A DNA stretch of 64,000 bases from M3007 sp038203695 (GTDB lineage: Bacteria > Bacteroidota > Bacteroidia > Chitinophagales > Saprospiraceae), in NCBI GenBank assembly GCA_038203695.1, contig JBBRDQ010000001.1, positions 24,991 to 88,990 of the forward strand. The letters are read 5' to 3'. The notes below the pieces were generated by a model that saw only the letters and a program-made list of their open reading frames with translations, had not been told where the DNA came from and did not search any database. Positions 8,658 to 17,525 of this stretch are shown here, piece after piece. The translations under genes were made by a program, and so were the position numbers. Position 1 is the first letter of the stretch. Each line of letters opens with the position of its first letter.

Positions 8658-9842
8658 ATGGGGCTTGCACAAACGTTTGAAGAACAACTTTTCAGCCAGA
8701 TTCACGGCAAAAACCTGGTGTACAATACCTGTTGGGAAGATCCACGCTGCGATCGGGAACTGCTCCAGCTGGATCGGGACAGCCAGATTGTAATGCTGAC
8801 CAGCGCCGGCTGTAATGCCCTGGATTATTTGCTGGACGATCCGGCGCAAATACATTGCGTTGACCTCAATCCCCGACAAAATGCCCTGTTAGACCTCAAA
8901 AAGGCGCTTTTTTTGGGTGCTAATTATACAACGTTGTTCGATTTTTTCGGCTTCGGTACGGTCCGCGACGGACGCGCGATTTTTGAAAATGCCTTATTAC
9001 CGCATCTGCAAGCCCCTTATTCACGGCAATACTGGGAACGCAACCTGCATTTTTTCAACGGTAAAGGACTGCGCAAGTCGTTTTACTGGTATGGCAGCAG
9101 CGGTGCCGTTGCGTGGTTGATACGGCAATGGTTGCAGCGCCAACCGGAAACGCGCCGGCTGATCCATGCGCTAATAACCGCAGAATCGGTCGCCGAACAA
9201 CGCGCCTGGTACGAACAACTGGAGCCACAAATCCTGAATCGTTTTTTGCGCTGGTTTATACGCCAGCATTTTGTCCAAAGCATGCTTGGCGTACCCAAAA
9301 CGCAGCAACACCTCGCGGCGGCTTATTACCCCGAAGGAATGGCCGGTTATATCCGGCAGTGTTTCCGCCACGTGTTTACCCAGTTGTCGCTGCGCGATAA
9401 CTATTTCTGGAAACTGTATTTACACGGCCATTACACGGTGGATTGCTGCCCGAACTACCTGAAAATCGAGCATTTTGCTACCCTGAAAGACCGGGTAGCG
9501 CGCATTCGCACCCACACTACTTCGCTCAGTGATTTTTTGAAACTGCATCCCGGCCAGTACTCGCATTTTGTGCTGCTCGATCACCAGGACTGGCTGGCCG
9601 CACATTTACGTCCGGCCCTGGAGGAAGAGTGGCAATTGATTTTACAAAATGCTGCGCCGAATGCCCGGGTATTGCTGCGATCGGCAGCCCTTGAGCTCGA
9701 CTTTTTGCCTGATTTTGTGCGTGAGCGGGTTACATTTGATCAGACCGCCGCTACTAGTGCACAGGCTAAAGACCGGGTTGGCACCTACGCCAGTACCTGG
9801 ATCGGCACGATACACTCCAATTATGCAGAACGAAACAGTTAG
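8658..9842 (+). CDS. btaA: BtaA-like S-adenosylmethionine:diacylglycerol 3-amino-3-carboxypropyltransferase
   Basis: A 394-residue protein of the DUF3419/BtaA family. Diagnostic segments are NLVYNTCWEDPRCDRELLQL, MLTSAGCNALDYLLDDP and IHCVDLNPRQNALLDLKKAL near the N-terminus, and FVLLDHQDWL and NARVLLRSAA toward the C-terminus. BtaA moves the aminocarboxypropyl group of SAM onto diacylglycerol, giving diacylglycerylhomoserine, the first step to the betaine lipid DGTS. The gene overlaps the next one, btaB, by 20 nt, so the two steps are translationally coupled. It is cytoplasmic and probably membrane-peripheral. The start is ATG 8658 because the upstream TTG lies in the promoter. Confidence 0.87.
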   Translation: MGLAQTFEEQLFSQIHGKNLVYNTCWEDPRCDRELLQLDRDSQIVMLTSAGCNALDYLLDDPAQIHCVDLNPRQNALLDLKKALFLGANYTTLFDFFGFGTVRDGRAIFENALLPHLQAPYSRQYWERNLHFFNGKGLRKSFYWYGSSGAVAWLIRQWLQRQPETRRLIHALITAESVAEQRAWYEQLEPQILNRFLRWFIRQHFVQSMLGVPKTQQHLAAAYYPEGMAGYIRQCFRHVFTQLSLRDNYFWKLYLHGHYTVDCCPNYLKIEHFATLKDRVARIRTHTTSLSDFLKLHPGQYSHFVLLDHQDWLAAHLRPALEEEWQLILQNAAPNARVLLRSAALELDFLPDFVRERVTFDQTAATSAQAKDRVGTYASTWIGTIHSNYAERNS

Positions 9843-10467
9843 TTTGCCCCAATCAGATGCGATGCGCCGCTATTATCGCTGGCACGCGCTGATCTATGAC
9901 CTCACCCGCTGGACTTTTTTGCTTGGTAGGAACACGTTGTTAAAAGAACTGGATCTCGAAAAAGTGCCGGCACCTGTCCTCCTGGAAGTGGGCTGCGGAA
10001 CGGGCCGCAATCTGCGAATCCTGGCTATTCGGCATCCCACTGTAACACTCATCGGTATCGACGTCTCGACTGATATGCTGACACGGGCGTTCAAATCCAC
10101 TGCCTCCTATTCGCGGCGCGTCTTATTGTTTGAAGCAGCCTATCGCCCTGAAATGCGGATTAAGTTGGCTCACAAGCCGGATTTTGTGTTATTTTCTTAC
10201 GCCCTTACCATGTTCAATCCCGGATGGGAAGCTGCGATCGACCGCGCCTGGCAGGATTTGCCGGTAGGCGGACAGATTGTCGTAGTGGATTTTTACGCCA
10301 CGCCAGTTGCCGGATTTGGCTGGTGGATGGGGAAAAATCATGTCCGGATGGATGGCCATTTGCTGCCGTATTTGCAGGCAAAATTCACCCCAGTCCAACA
10401 GACTGTACACCCGGCTTATTTGGGATTGTGGCAGTACTTTATTTTTATCGGTCAAAAAACCGACTAG
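9823..10467 (+). CDS. btaB: BtaB-like SAM-dependent N-methyltransferase
   Basis: A 214-residue class I methyltransferase: YRWHALIYDLTRWTFLLGR precedes the SAM-binding motif I LLEVGCGTGRNL, then LIGIDVSTDMLTRA (motif II region) and FSYALTMFNPGW (motif III/IV). This matches BtaB, which trimethylates diacylglycerylhomoserine to DGTS. Position and 20-nt overlap with btaA make the assignment much stronger than sequence alone. A longer frame from 9649 exists but would run through the btaA coding region; the ATG at 9823 is chosen. A GC-rich hairpin with a T-run at 10599-10640 may end the operon. Confidence 0.82.
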   Translation: MQNETVSLPQSDAMRRYYRWHALIYDLTRWTFLLGRNTLLKELDLEKVPAPVLLEVGCGTGRNLRILAIRHPTVTLIGIDVSTDMLTRAFKSTASYSRRVLLFEAAYRPEMRIKLAHKPDFVLFSYALTMFNPGWEAAIDRAWQDLPVGGQIVVVDFYATPVAGFGWWMGKNHVRMDGHLLPYLQAKFTPVQQTVHPAYLGLWQYFIFIGQKTD

Positions 10468-10598
10468 TTAAGGCTGCGCTTAACCATTCATTCATTCAAA
10501 CTTAACCTGCACTTTCGGTCTTACCCTTTGTTCTTGCCCACCTTTGTACCGAATTTGAACTTGTAGTTTTTTAGCATACGAAAATGGGTTTCAGTTAG

Positions 10599-10640
10599 GT
10601 GGGAAATCCGGCGAAATGCCGGTTTTCCACAATTTTTTTA
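10599..10640 (+). terminator. Intrinsic-terminator-like hairpin between btaB and the phosphatase gene
   Basis: Arms GTGGGAAATCCGGC (10599-10612) and GCCGGTTTTCCAC (10618-10630) pair with one bulge and one mismatch around a GAAAT loop, followed by AATTTTTTTA. It lies 130 nt after btaB and 35 nt before the next ATG, so it may terminate btaAB or attenuate the downstream gene. Confidence 0.5.
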
Positions 10641-10674
10641 TGCTAGAAAATCGTACAGCAAAACAACGGAACGA

Positions 10675-11940
10675 ATGCGATTAGTTTGGTCTCTTTTATT
10701 GGCGATGCTCCTGCAATATCACCACGCCAACGCACAAAGTAACGCCCCAGTCACCAGCGCGTTTACCGTCTTCAGCAAAACACTTAGTGCACAACTCAAC
10801 TCCTTTACCAACGACACTACGGTTACGTTTGCGCAGATGGAGCCGTATTTAGCCGCAGCCTTTGCGGTGTATCAAAAGAAAAAACGCCTCGAACGCGCGG
10901 AAAAACCGCAGACAAAATATCTTTTTGTGGTCACGCTCGATGGTATGCGCTGGCAGGATGTCTTCAACGGCGCGGATAGCCTGCTCCTCCACAACCGGGA
11001 ATATGTGCATGATACGGCCGCCTACCGAAATTTGTACTGGGATACCACACCAGCATTGCGCCGACAGCGGTTGATGCCGTTTTTGTGGTCTACAATTGCC
11101 AGCAAAGGGCAGATTCACGGCAACCGGAAGTACGACAACAACGTAAATGTCGCCAATGGCATGTGGTTCAGTTATCCGGGTTACAATGAAATTTTTACCG
11201 GTCAGCCCGACGACGAGCATATTAAAAGCAACCTGAAAATTGCGAATCCGAATGAGAATGTACTGGAGTTTTTGAATAAACAGAAGGGTTTCCGCAACAA
11301 GGTAGTCGCTTTTGGGTCGTGGGATGCGTTCCCGGCCATTCTCAATGAAAAGCGTTCTAATATGCTGGTTAACAGCGGTTTCGAAAATCGAACGGAAGGG
11401 TCGGTAAGTCGGGCACAAGTGTTGCTCAATAAAATGCAGCACGAACAACCCAAGCCCTGGAAGGAAGACGAACGCTTCGATGTTTTTACCTGGGCATTTG
11501 CCGATGAGTATATTCGGGCGCACCATCCGCGCGTATGTTACATCGGTTTTGGCGACACGGACGAGTTTGCGCATGAAGGCCATTACGATCTGTATCTGGA
11601 TGCTGCCCACCAGGCTGATCTGTGGCTGGCCGAACTCTGGCAATACCTCCAATCGGACGCTAAATACCAGGGGAAAACCACTTTGCTCATTACGACGGAT
11701 CATGGACGCGGCGACAAAATCAAAAAGCAATGGCGCGATCACAATGCCCGCATAGAAGGCGCGGATCAGATCTGGTGCGCTGCTATGGGTCCCGATACGC
11801 CTGCGCACGGCGAACTAAAAACGCCCGGCCAGTTGTACCAGAAACAAATGGCGCAGACGATGGCCAATTTATTGGGCTTTACGTTCGCGCCACAGCGACA
11901 TACGCCGGCACCTGCAGCGGCGATTATACTGGGGAAATAA
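10675..11940 (+). CDS. Secreted alkaline-phosphatase-superfamily hydrolase
   Basis: 421 residues with a Sec signal (LLLAMLLQYHHANAQ). Metal-site motifs of the alkaline phosphatase/phosphodiesterase superfamily are present: FVVTLDGMRWQDVFNG (Asp89), GFGDTDEFAHEGHYDLY (Asp and His ligands) and LLITTDHGRGD (Asp-His). The probable nucleophile is the Thr in GYNEIFTGQP (about residue 175). Members act as phosphomono- or diesterases, phosphoglycerate mutase-like enzymes or sulfatases; the substrate cannot be read from sequence. Being periplasmic or secreted and next to the betaine-lipid genes, a phosphorus-scavenging role is plausible but inferred. It ends at a strong bidirectional hairpin at 11957-12005. 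Confidence 0.75.
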   Translation: MRLVWSLLLAMLLQYHHANAQSNAPVTSAFTVFSKTLSAQLNSFTNDTTVTFAQMEPYLAAAFAVYQKKKRLERAEKPQTKYLFVVTLDGMRWQDVFNGADSLLLHNREYVHDTAAYRNLYWDTTPALRRQRLMPFLWSTIASKGQIHGNRKYDNNVNVANGMWFSYPGYNEIFTGQPDDEHIKSNLKIANPNENVLEFLNKQKGFRNKVVAFGSWDAFPAILNEKRSNMLVNSGFENRTEGSVSRAQVLLNKMQHEQPKPWKEDERFDVFTWAFADEYIRAHHPRVCYIGFGDTDEFAHEGHYDLYLDAAHQADLWLAELWQYLQSDAKYQGKTTLLITTDHGRGDKIKKQWRDHNARIEGADQIWCAAMGPDTPAHGELKTPGQLYQKQMAQTMANLLGFTFAPQRHTPAPAAAIILGK

Positions 11941-11956
11941 AATTAAAAAAGAAATA

Positions 11957-12005
11957 AAGAGGAAGGAGAAATAACGCTTGGCGAGCGTTATTCCTCCTTC
12001 CTCTT
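11957..12005. terminator. Bidirectional hairpin terminator
   Basis: A 22-bp inverted repeat with a single mismatch: left arm 11957-11978 beginning AAGAGGAAGGAG, loop TGGCG, right arm 11984-12005 ending CTCCTTCCTCTT. It sits exactly between the convergent phosphatase-like and GH3 genes. Confidence 0.75.
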
Positions 12006-12023
12006 GGTCGCAAGAAACCCGAA

Positions 12024-13565
12024 CTAACCACCTGCTTTACCGGCCAGAAACGCTTCAAAATCATCCAGTTGGGCGGTTTTAAGCACCCGCGGGATTTTGG
12101 CCTGTCCGTTCAGTTTGCCGCGATTGGACAACCAGCCCAGAAATACATCGTTGGACAATATTTTTACCCGGATCGTGCGCAGGGCATAGATCCGTTCGAC
12201 GGCGTAGTCTTCATTGAGCCGGCATAGTTCTTCGTCTACCGCTTGGGCAAAATCATCGCCGCTGACGGACTGATTCTCAACCGACACGTACCATTGATGC
12301 GCCCAGCCGGAGCCTTCGCGCACGCCGGCTACCGAAAATTCGCGGACGCCCGCCCGCAGACGCGCATCGGCACAACGCACCGCTTCGTTGAGGTTATCGA
12401 TCGAAAGGTGCTCGCCACAAACCGAGAGGTACTGTTTGGTGCGGCCGGTGAGTTTCATTTCAGCCGCTGCTACATTGCTAAACTGCACGGTGTCGCCCAG
12501 CAAATAGCGCCAGGCACCGGCACAGGTACTGATTAGCAGCGCATAATTTTTTCCTTCTTCAACTTCCGCCAGGGTGCAGACACTCGGAAACTCTGTGCGT
12601 AAGTCGCCATTATCGTCAAAGTTTTCTGCGTTAAAAGGCACAAATTCGAAAAAAATGCCGCCGTTGGTGAGCAGTTGCATAGCGCGTTTATCGGGATTGC
12701 GCTGGTAGGCAAAGAATCCTTCCGAAGCCATATAACTGTCGACATACTGTACCGGCTGACCGAACAACTGTTCCAGCGCCGGGCGATAGGGCTCGAAAAA
12801 CACCCCCCCGTGTACCATAACCGAGAAATTCGGCCACAGGTCGTGGATGGTGCGCAAACCGTGTTGCTCGATAATTTTTTCCAGGATCAATTGCATCCAC
12901 ATGGGATTGCTGACGGCAAAACCGATATCCCACGTCGGCGCTTCGTCGGCGATTTGCTGGATGCGGTCGCTCCACTCCGGCAGATCAGTAATATGACGGC
13001 CCGGCCGGTAGGAACGCTCCATCAACAGCGGACGGTTCATGCCGATAATGCCCGAAAGGTCGCCGCTCCAGTGCCGGCCTTCACGACGCGGTGTGGTGCA
13101 AGAGCCGACCATCAGCATCTGTTTGGTGTACTGATCGGATGGCAGGTCGAAGTGATTCATGTCGAAAAACAGGCGGCGAGATCCGCGTTTCATGGCGCGC
13201 AGCATGGCTTCCGTTACCGGAATGTATTTGGTAGCCGCCTGACTGGTACCGCTCGACAAAGCGAAGTAGGGTACTTCACCCGGCCAGCATACGTCGGGTG
13301 AATCGCACAAATGTGCCTGCGACCACCAGCGGTCGTAGATCGTTTGGTAATCCATCGCAGGTACTTGCTGGCGGAAAGCATGGATAATATCGGGCGCATG
13401 CAGGATATCGCGAAAATCGTAATACTGGCCGAAAGCGGTTTTGCGGGCTTTGCGCAGTAAATTGTGCAGTTGAAAATACTGCTGTTCTTCTGGGGTGAGA
13501 GGAGTGCGATTGGCAAATGCACCAATGCGGGTACCATTCTGGATGATTGCTCCGAGTAAAGACAT
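12024..13565 (-). CDS. GH3 auxin-responsive-promoter family protein (acyl-adenylating superfamily)
   Basis: 513 residues with the GH3 layout: an early PYFALSSGTSQAATKYIPVT phosphate-binding segment (ATP/AMP motif 1), the central YMASEGFFAYQRNP (motif 2), TCAGAWRYLLGDTVQF and the C-terminal GRTKQYLSVCGEHLSID. Plant GH3 proteins conjugate amino acids to jasmonate or auxin. Bacterial members are common in Bacteroidota, often near exopolysaccharide or lipid genes, and their substrates are unknown. ATG at 13565 starts the frame. No neighbour clearly shares a pathway; the gene is convergent with the phosphatase-like gene and divergent from the sortilin/BNR gene. Confidence 0.85.
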   Translation of the reverse strand: MSLLGAIIQNGTRIGAFANRTPLTPEEQQYFQLHNLLRKARKTAFGQYYDFRDILHAPDIIHAFRQQVPAMDYQTIYDRWWSQAHLCDSPDVCWPGEVPYFALSSGTSQAATKYIPVTEAMLRAMKRGSRRLFFDMNHFDLPSDQYTKQMLMVGSCTTPRREGRHWSGDLSGIIGMNRPLLMERSYRPGRHITDLPEWSDRIQQIADEAPTWDIGFAVSNPMWMQLILEKIIEQHGLRTIHDLWPNFSVMVHGGVFFEPYRPALEQLFGQPVQYVDSYMASEGFFAYQRNPDKRAMQLLTNGGIFFEFVPFNAENFDDNGDLRTEFPSVCTLAEVEEGKNYALLISTCAGAWRYLLGDTVQFSNVAAAEMKLTGRTKQYLSVCGEHLSIDNLNEAVRCADARLRAGVREFSVAGVREGSGWAHQWYVSVENQSVSGDDFAQAVDEELCRLNEDYAVERIYALRTIRVKILSNDVFLGWLSNRGKLNGQAKIPRVLKTAQLDDFEAFLAGKAGG

Positions 13566-13723
13566 TGTCGTGTGGTGGGTTTCAAAATCCGCGTAAAGGT
13601 CTAACCAAATTATTGGTTTTATTGTAAATCAATCGTTAACTTTTAAATAGTATTTGTATTAAAATGTGCAAATGCCTGCCCGAAGCCTGCAATAAATCCA
13701 CTGACTAATTGCAGGTAATTCCC

Positions 13724-13731
13724 TATTTTTG
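13724..13731 (+). promoter_or_regulatory. -7 element TATTTTTG
   Basis: Exact TAnnTTTG match 33 nt before the ATG at 13764. No -33 box stands out at the expected spacing. Confidence 0.4.
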
Positions 13732-13763
13732 GCACCGAAAAATTAATTTCAAACGCCCGTTTT

Positions 13764-16382
13764 ATGTTCCAGCGTCAGACCACACCCCCCTTTCCAGTGC
13801 GAAATATCTTGATAATAGCCGTTATGGCTTTAATCCTTTTGGGTTATTCATTACAAAAAAACCGCGAAGTCCCACTGACTGATTCGTCCGGCGAACCTGA
13901 AAAAGAGGCGGCCGAACATCAGGGCAGCGGTTTGTGGCCCGACGAATGGCAATACCTGATCCGGGAATACCCCGATTTCAAACCCGGATTGCGCGCTTAT
14001 AAAACCGCTCTCACCCGTGCGCGCGATGGCGTGCAATCGCGTGGAAACAACCCCGGATTTAATGCTCCCTGGACCATTGAAGGCCCAGGCAATATCGGTT
14101 CCAGGGTCAATACCATTAAAGCCGATCCCACTAATCCGGACATTATCTATATCGGCTATTGCCGCGGCGGCGTCTGGAAAACAATCGACGGCGGACTGTC
14201 CTGGAATCCGATCTTCGACGGGCAAAATGCGCTGGCGATCGGTGATATCGAACTCGATCCGCAAAACCCGAATATCGTCTATGTAGGTACCGGCGATCCC
14301 AATATTAGCGGCTACCCGTTTGTCGGCGACGGATTGTGGAAAAGTACGGATGCGGGGACTACCTGGAAATACTTAGGGCTTGAAAATCAACGCATTATCT
14401 CTAAGATTATCATTCACCCCACCAATCCAAATATCTTATATGTCGGCACTATGGGTCTGCCTTTTACCCGCAACAATGAACGTGGTTTGTACAAGTCCAG
14501 CAACGGCGGACAGACCTGGGAGCAAGTTTTGTTTGTCTCCAATGCCAGCGGCGTGATCGACCTGCAAATGTCGGGTAGTGATCCAAATACGCTGTATGCA
14601 TCTGTCTGGGATCGCATCCGCAATAATCAGGAAAGTTTCGTCACCGGTAACAACGCCCGCATCTGGAAAACCACCAATGGCGGTAATTCATGGACCAAAC
14701 TCGAAGGTGGATTGCCGCAAAATAGAAAAAGCCGGATCGGACTGTCCATTTCGGCCAATGATCCGAACTTTGTGCTCGCAGTCGTAGTGGATTCCACGCT
14801 CGACATGGACAACATCTATAAAACCACCGACGCCGGCGCTTCCTGGTCGCCATTGCCCCAGACGGGGCTGGATGCCGGTTTTATGGGCGGTTTTGGCTGG
14901 TATTTTGGCAAAGTATTCATCAATCCGTTCGATGACAACGACCTGTATGTCTGCGGAATAGAATTGTGGCGCTCGGTAGATGGCGGCGAAAACTGGTTTA
15001 TTACTACGCCCGAATGGTGGACCTACGAGGTACATGCTGACAAACACGACCTGGCTTTCATCGATGCCAACACGGTTTTATTAGCCACCGACGGCGGGTT
15101 GTACCGCTCTTCCGACAGTGGGCAATCCTGGGCAAAAATCGAAAATAACCCCACCAGCCAGTTTTACCGGGTGGCATTCAACCCTTTTCAGCCCGATTGG
15201 TATATCGGCGGGATGCAGGATAATGGCACGGCCGGCGGGGATGCCTCCATTGTCAACGACTGGCCGCGGCTGTTTGGCGGGGATGGCTTTCAAGCCGTTT
15301 ATCACCCCGAAGACCCGAATGTTTTTTATTATGAAACCCAAAACGGGACGATTTATGGCGTTGATATGGACGGAAACGTGAATTCGGTAAGCGGTACACT
15401 CACCGACGACCGGCGCGATTGGGATATGCCTTATTTTATCAGTCCCAATAATTACGAAGTCATGTACGCCGGAACGTACCGTGTGCAACAGAGTTATGGC
15501 CATCCGCCCAACTGGTTTCCCGTCAGCCCCGATTTGACCGACGGGATCATTTATGGCAGTCGCTACCACGTGATCACGACCGTCCATGAAAGTTCGCTGG
15601 AGACCGACCTGCTCTATGCGGGCACCTCCGACGCTAATGTCTGGCGCGGGAATCCAACCCAGCAAGACTGGGTAAATATCAGCGCCGGCCTGCCCGAACG
15701 CTTCGTTTCCAGCGTGAAAGCGTCGCCCAACCTACTCGACCGCGTGTACGTAACCCAAACCGGCTATAAAGACAACGACCCGCAACCACACCTGCACCGC
15801 TCCGACGACCGCGGCAATACCTGGACGAATATCGCCGGCAATCTGCCTGGTTTTGCCATCTACGACGTGCTGATTATGCCCGGGCATCAGGATTCAATTA
15901 TATTTGTCGGCACCGACGGCGGTGTTTACGGCACGATCAATGGCGGTCAGCATTGGGAACGGCTCGGCACGGGTATGCCCTTTGTGCCGGTGTTTGCCCT
16001 AACCCTCAATCCGGTACTTAAAACGCTGGTTGCCGGCACACATGCCCGCAGTATCATGACTTTTCCGCTAGATTCGATTCAACTGGGCAACAATGTTTCC
16101 ACGTTTACCCCCGGTGGTGTGTTAGCGCCTTCGCTGCGGGTGTTGCCCAACTTAGTGACCGATCACGCCAATCTGGTGCTGAAAAACCTCCCATCGCGCC
16201 GGCAAACAGCGATTTTTATCACCAACGCAGCAGGAAAGGTGGTTTGGGAAGAACAATTCACGGGTCTGCAAGCGCAGGAAACTCCCATAGACCTGGCCGA
16301 TCTGGCAGCCGGCGTCTATTTTGCCTTTGCGCGCAGCGACGGACGTATCTGGGGGCAGTCTAAATTTGTGGTGGTAAAATAA
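13764..16382 (+). CDS. Secreted sortilin/BNR-repeat protein with T9SS sorting domain
   Basis: 872 residues. An N-terminal hydrophobic segment (ILIIAVMALILLGYS, residues 14-28) acts as a signal peptide/anchor. The body is a repeated BNR/Asp-box beta-propeller: GGVWKTIDGGLSWNPI, LWKSTDAGTTWKYL, LYKSSNGGQTWEQV, IWKTTNGGNSWTKL, IYKTTDAGASWSPL, LWRSVDGGENWFIT and LHRSDDRGNTWTNI. These S/T-x-D-x-G-x-x-W boxes are as in VPS10/sortilin and exo-sialidase-like propellers. The last 80 residues (LRVLPNLVTDHANLVL to the final KFVVVK) are a type A T9SS sorting domain. Such proteins are exported to the surface in gliding Bacteroidota; an enzymatic function cannot be claimed from the Asp-boxes alone. Confidence 0.85.
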   Translation: MFQRQTTPPFPVRNILIIAVMALILLGYSLQKNREVPLTDSSGEPEKEAAEHQGSGLWPDEWQYLIREYPDFKPGLRAYKTALTRARDGVQSRGNNPGFNAPWTIEGPGNIGSRVNTIKADPTNPDIIYIGYCRGGVWKTIDGGLSWNPIFDGQNALAIGDIELDPQNPNIVYVGTGDPNISGYPFVGDGLWKSTDAGTTWKYLGLENQRIISKIIIHPTNPNILYVGTMGLPFTRNNERGLYKSSNGGQTWEQVLFVSNASGVIDLQMSGSDPNTLYASVWDRIRNNQESFVTGNNARIWKTTNGGNSWTKLEGGLPQNRKSRIGLSISANDPNFVLAVVVDSTLDMDNIYKTTDAGASWSPLPQTGLDAGFMGGFGWYFGKVFINPFDDNDLYVCGIELWRSVDGGENWFITTPEWWTYEVHADKHDLAFIDANTVLLATDGGLYRSSDSGQSWAKIENNPTSQFYRVAFNPFQPDWYIGGMQDNGTAGGDASIVNDWPRLFGGDGFQAVYHPEDPNVFYYETQNGTIYGVDMDGNVNSVSGTLTDDRRDWDMPYFISPNNYEVMYAGTYRVQQSYGHPPNWFPVSPDLTDGIIYGSRYHVITTVHESSLETDLLYAGTSDANVWRGNPTQQDWVNISAGLPERFVSSVKASPNLLDRVYVTQTGYKDNDPQPHLHRSDDRGNTWTNIAGNLPGFAIYDVLIMPGHQDSIIFVGTDGGVYGTINGGQHWERLGTGMPFVPVFALTLNPVLKTLVAGTHARSIMTFPLDSIQLGNNVSTFTPGGVLAPSLRVLPNLVTDHANLVLKNLPSRRQTAIFITNAAGKVVWEEQFTGLQAQETPIDLADLAAGVYFAFARSDGRIWGQSKFVVVK

Positions 16383-16525
16383 ATTGCCGCAGTATAGGAA
16401 ACATGACGGCCAGAAAATTGCTTTCCTGGCGATCCATTGGATAGGTAGGCGTAATAAACTGCGTCGTGTGTTCTAAGTTAAAAAACAAAAAATGAGTGAC
16501 TGTGAAAAATAAACAACAAAAAGTT

Positions 16526-16533
16526 TATTTTTG
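16526..16533 (+). promoter_or_regulatory. -7 element TATTTTTG
   Basis: TATTTTTG followed by CCGG, 65 nt upstream of the endonuclease ATG at 16598. The -33 position is AT-rich without a clear TTTG. Confidence 0.4.
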
Positions 16534-16597
16534 CCGGTGAAATAAAGAAGGTCGTACAGGCTTCCCTTTTCATACTTCACTTTTCACTCCTGATAAA

Positions 16598-17521
16598 ATG
16601 GCTCGACGCTCATCTTCCGATTCCGGTGGTTTTCTGTTTAAAACTGGTGCCTTTGCGGTGTTAGCCGCCGTGGCTTTTTGGCTTTTTAATCAATTTTCGG
16701 GCAAAAAACCGGCAGAAACTGCGGATAGTACCCCGAAAACAGAACTGCCTGCTTCCGCCGATCCCAAACCCGCGACACCCAACCCGACGGTTTCGCAGGT
16801 GCCGGAAAATATCCTGCCGGTTTCGACAACTGGCGAGATCGTACGCCACACCTGGTACACCCTTTCGTATTCCGAAGACCATGAACAGGCCGAATGGGTG
16901 GCGTATGATCTGACCCGCGACCGCTTGAATGAAAACTGGGCGGCCCGGCCCAATACCTTCCGCCCCGACGCAGCAGTGCGCACCGAAAGCGCTACGCCAC
17001 GCGATTACAATGCCAGTGGTTACGACAAGGGTCACCTCTGCCCGGCCGCCGATATGGCTTTCAGTGAATCGGCCATCGACGAGACTTTTTTTATGAGCAA
17101 TATGAGCCCGCAGGTGCCGGCGTTCAATGTCGGTATCTGGCGGGAACTGGAGGAATTGACCCGCGACTGGGCGCGCAAATTCAACCACCTGTACATTGTG
17201 ACCGGCCCCGTACTTACGCAGCCCGGGCTGGCGCAGATCGGCTTTAGCAAAGTAACCGTTCCGGCGGCTTATTATAAAGTTTTGTATGCTCCCGACCAGC
17301 AGCGCGCCATTGCGTTTATGATACCCAATGCCCGCAGCATCCAGCCGGTGATGAACTATGCCTGTAGCATCGACCAAGTGGAAAAGTTGACCGCCCTTGA
17401 TTTTTTTCCGCAACTTTTACAAGGAATGGACGAAGAACTGGAAGGTTCGCTCGATAAAGATGCCTGGCCAATCAATCGGCAGCGCTATGAAATGCGGGTA
17501 AAAGAATGGAATGATAAATAG
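16598..17521 (+). CDS. DNA/RNA non-specific endonuclease (NUC1 family), membrane-anchored
   Basis: 307 residues: N-terminal membrane segment (FAVLAAVAFWLFNQF, residues 19-33), a Pro/Thr-rich linker, then a His-Me-finger nuclease domain from about residue 80. The catalytic motif reads YDKGHLCPAADM with general base His146 (a DKGH variant of the usual DRGH). The metal-site segment SNMSPQVPAFNVGIWRELE carries the Asn and Glu of the family. These enzymes cut single- and double-stranded nucleic acids using Mg2+. The anchor suggests action in the periplasm or on the surface, for nutrient use or DNA turnover; no immunity gene is adjacent. It is convergent with gldD, leaving a 4-nt gap. Confidence 0.88.
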   Translation: MARRSSSDSGGFLFKTGAFAVLAAVAFWLFNQFSGKKPAETADSTPKTELPASADPKPATPNPTVSQVPENILPVSTTGEIVRHTWYTLSYSEDHEQAEWVAYDLTRDRLNENWAARPNTFRPDAAVRTESATPRDYNASGYDKGHLCPAADMAFSESAIDETFFMSNMSPQVPAFNVGIWRELEELTRDWARKFNHLYIVTGPVLTQPGLAQIGFSKVTVPAAYYKVLYAPDQQRAIAFMIPNARSIQPVMNYACSIDQVEKLTALDFFPQLLQGMDEELEGSLDKDAWPINRQRYEMRVKEWNDK

Positions 17522-17525
17522 GCAT

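Noticed and set aside
9649..9822. N-terminal extension of BtaB back to 9649
   Set aside because: It would lie entirely in btaA in another frame and adds no methyltransferase-like sequence.
10591..10640. GGGAAATCCGGC followed by GCCGG looked like the start of a cobalamin riboswitch
   Set aside because: The conserved downstream box (CCCGCNACTGT-type) and the upstream peripheral stems are absent; the sequence fits a plain terminator hairpin.
10849..11808. A 319-codon open frame on the minus strand opposite the phosphatase-type gene
   Set aside because: It is the antisense shadow of a strongly supported gene; composition lacks any domain signal. The same applies to long antisense frames at 3771-4637, 6272-7129, 12675-13301, 26967-27566 and 37884-38627.
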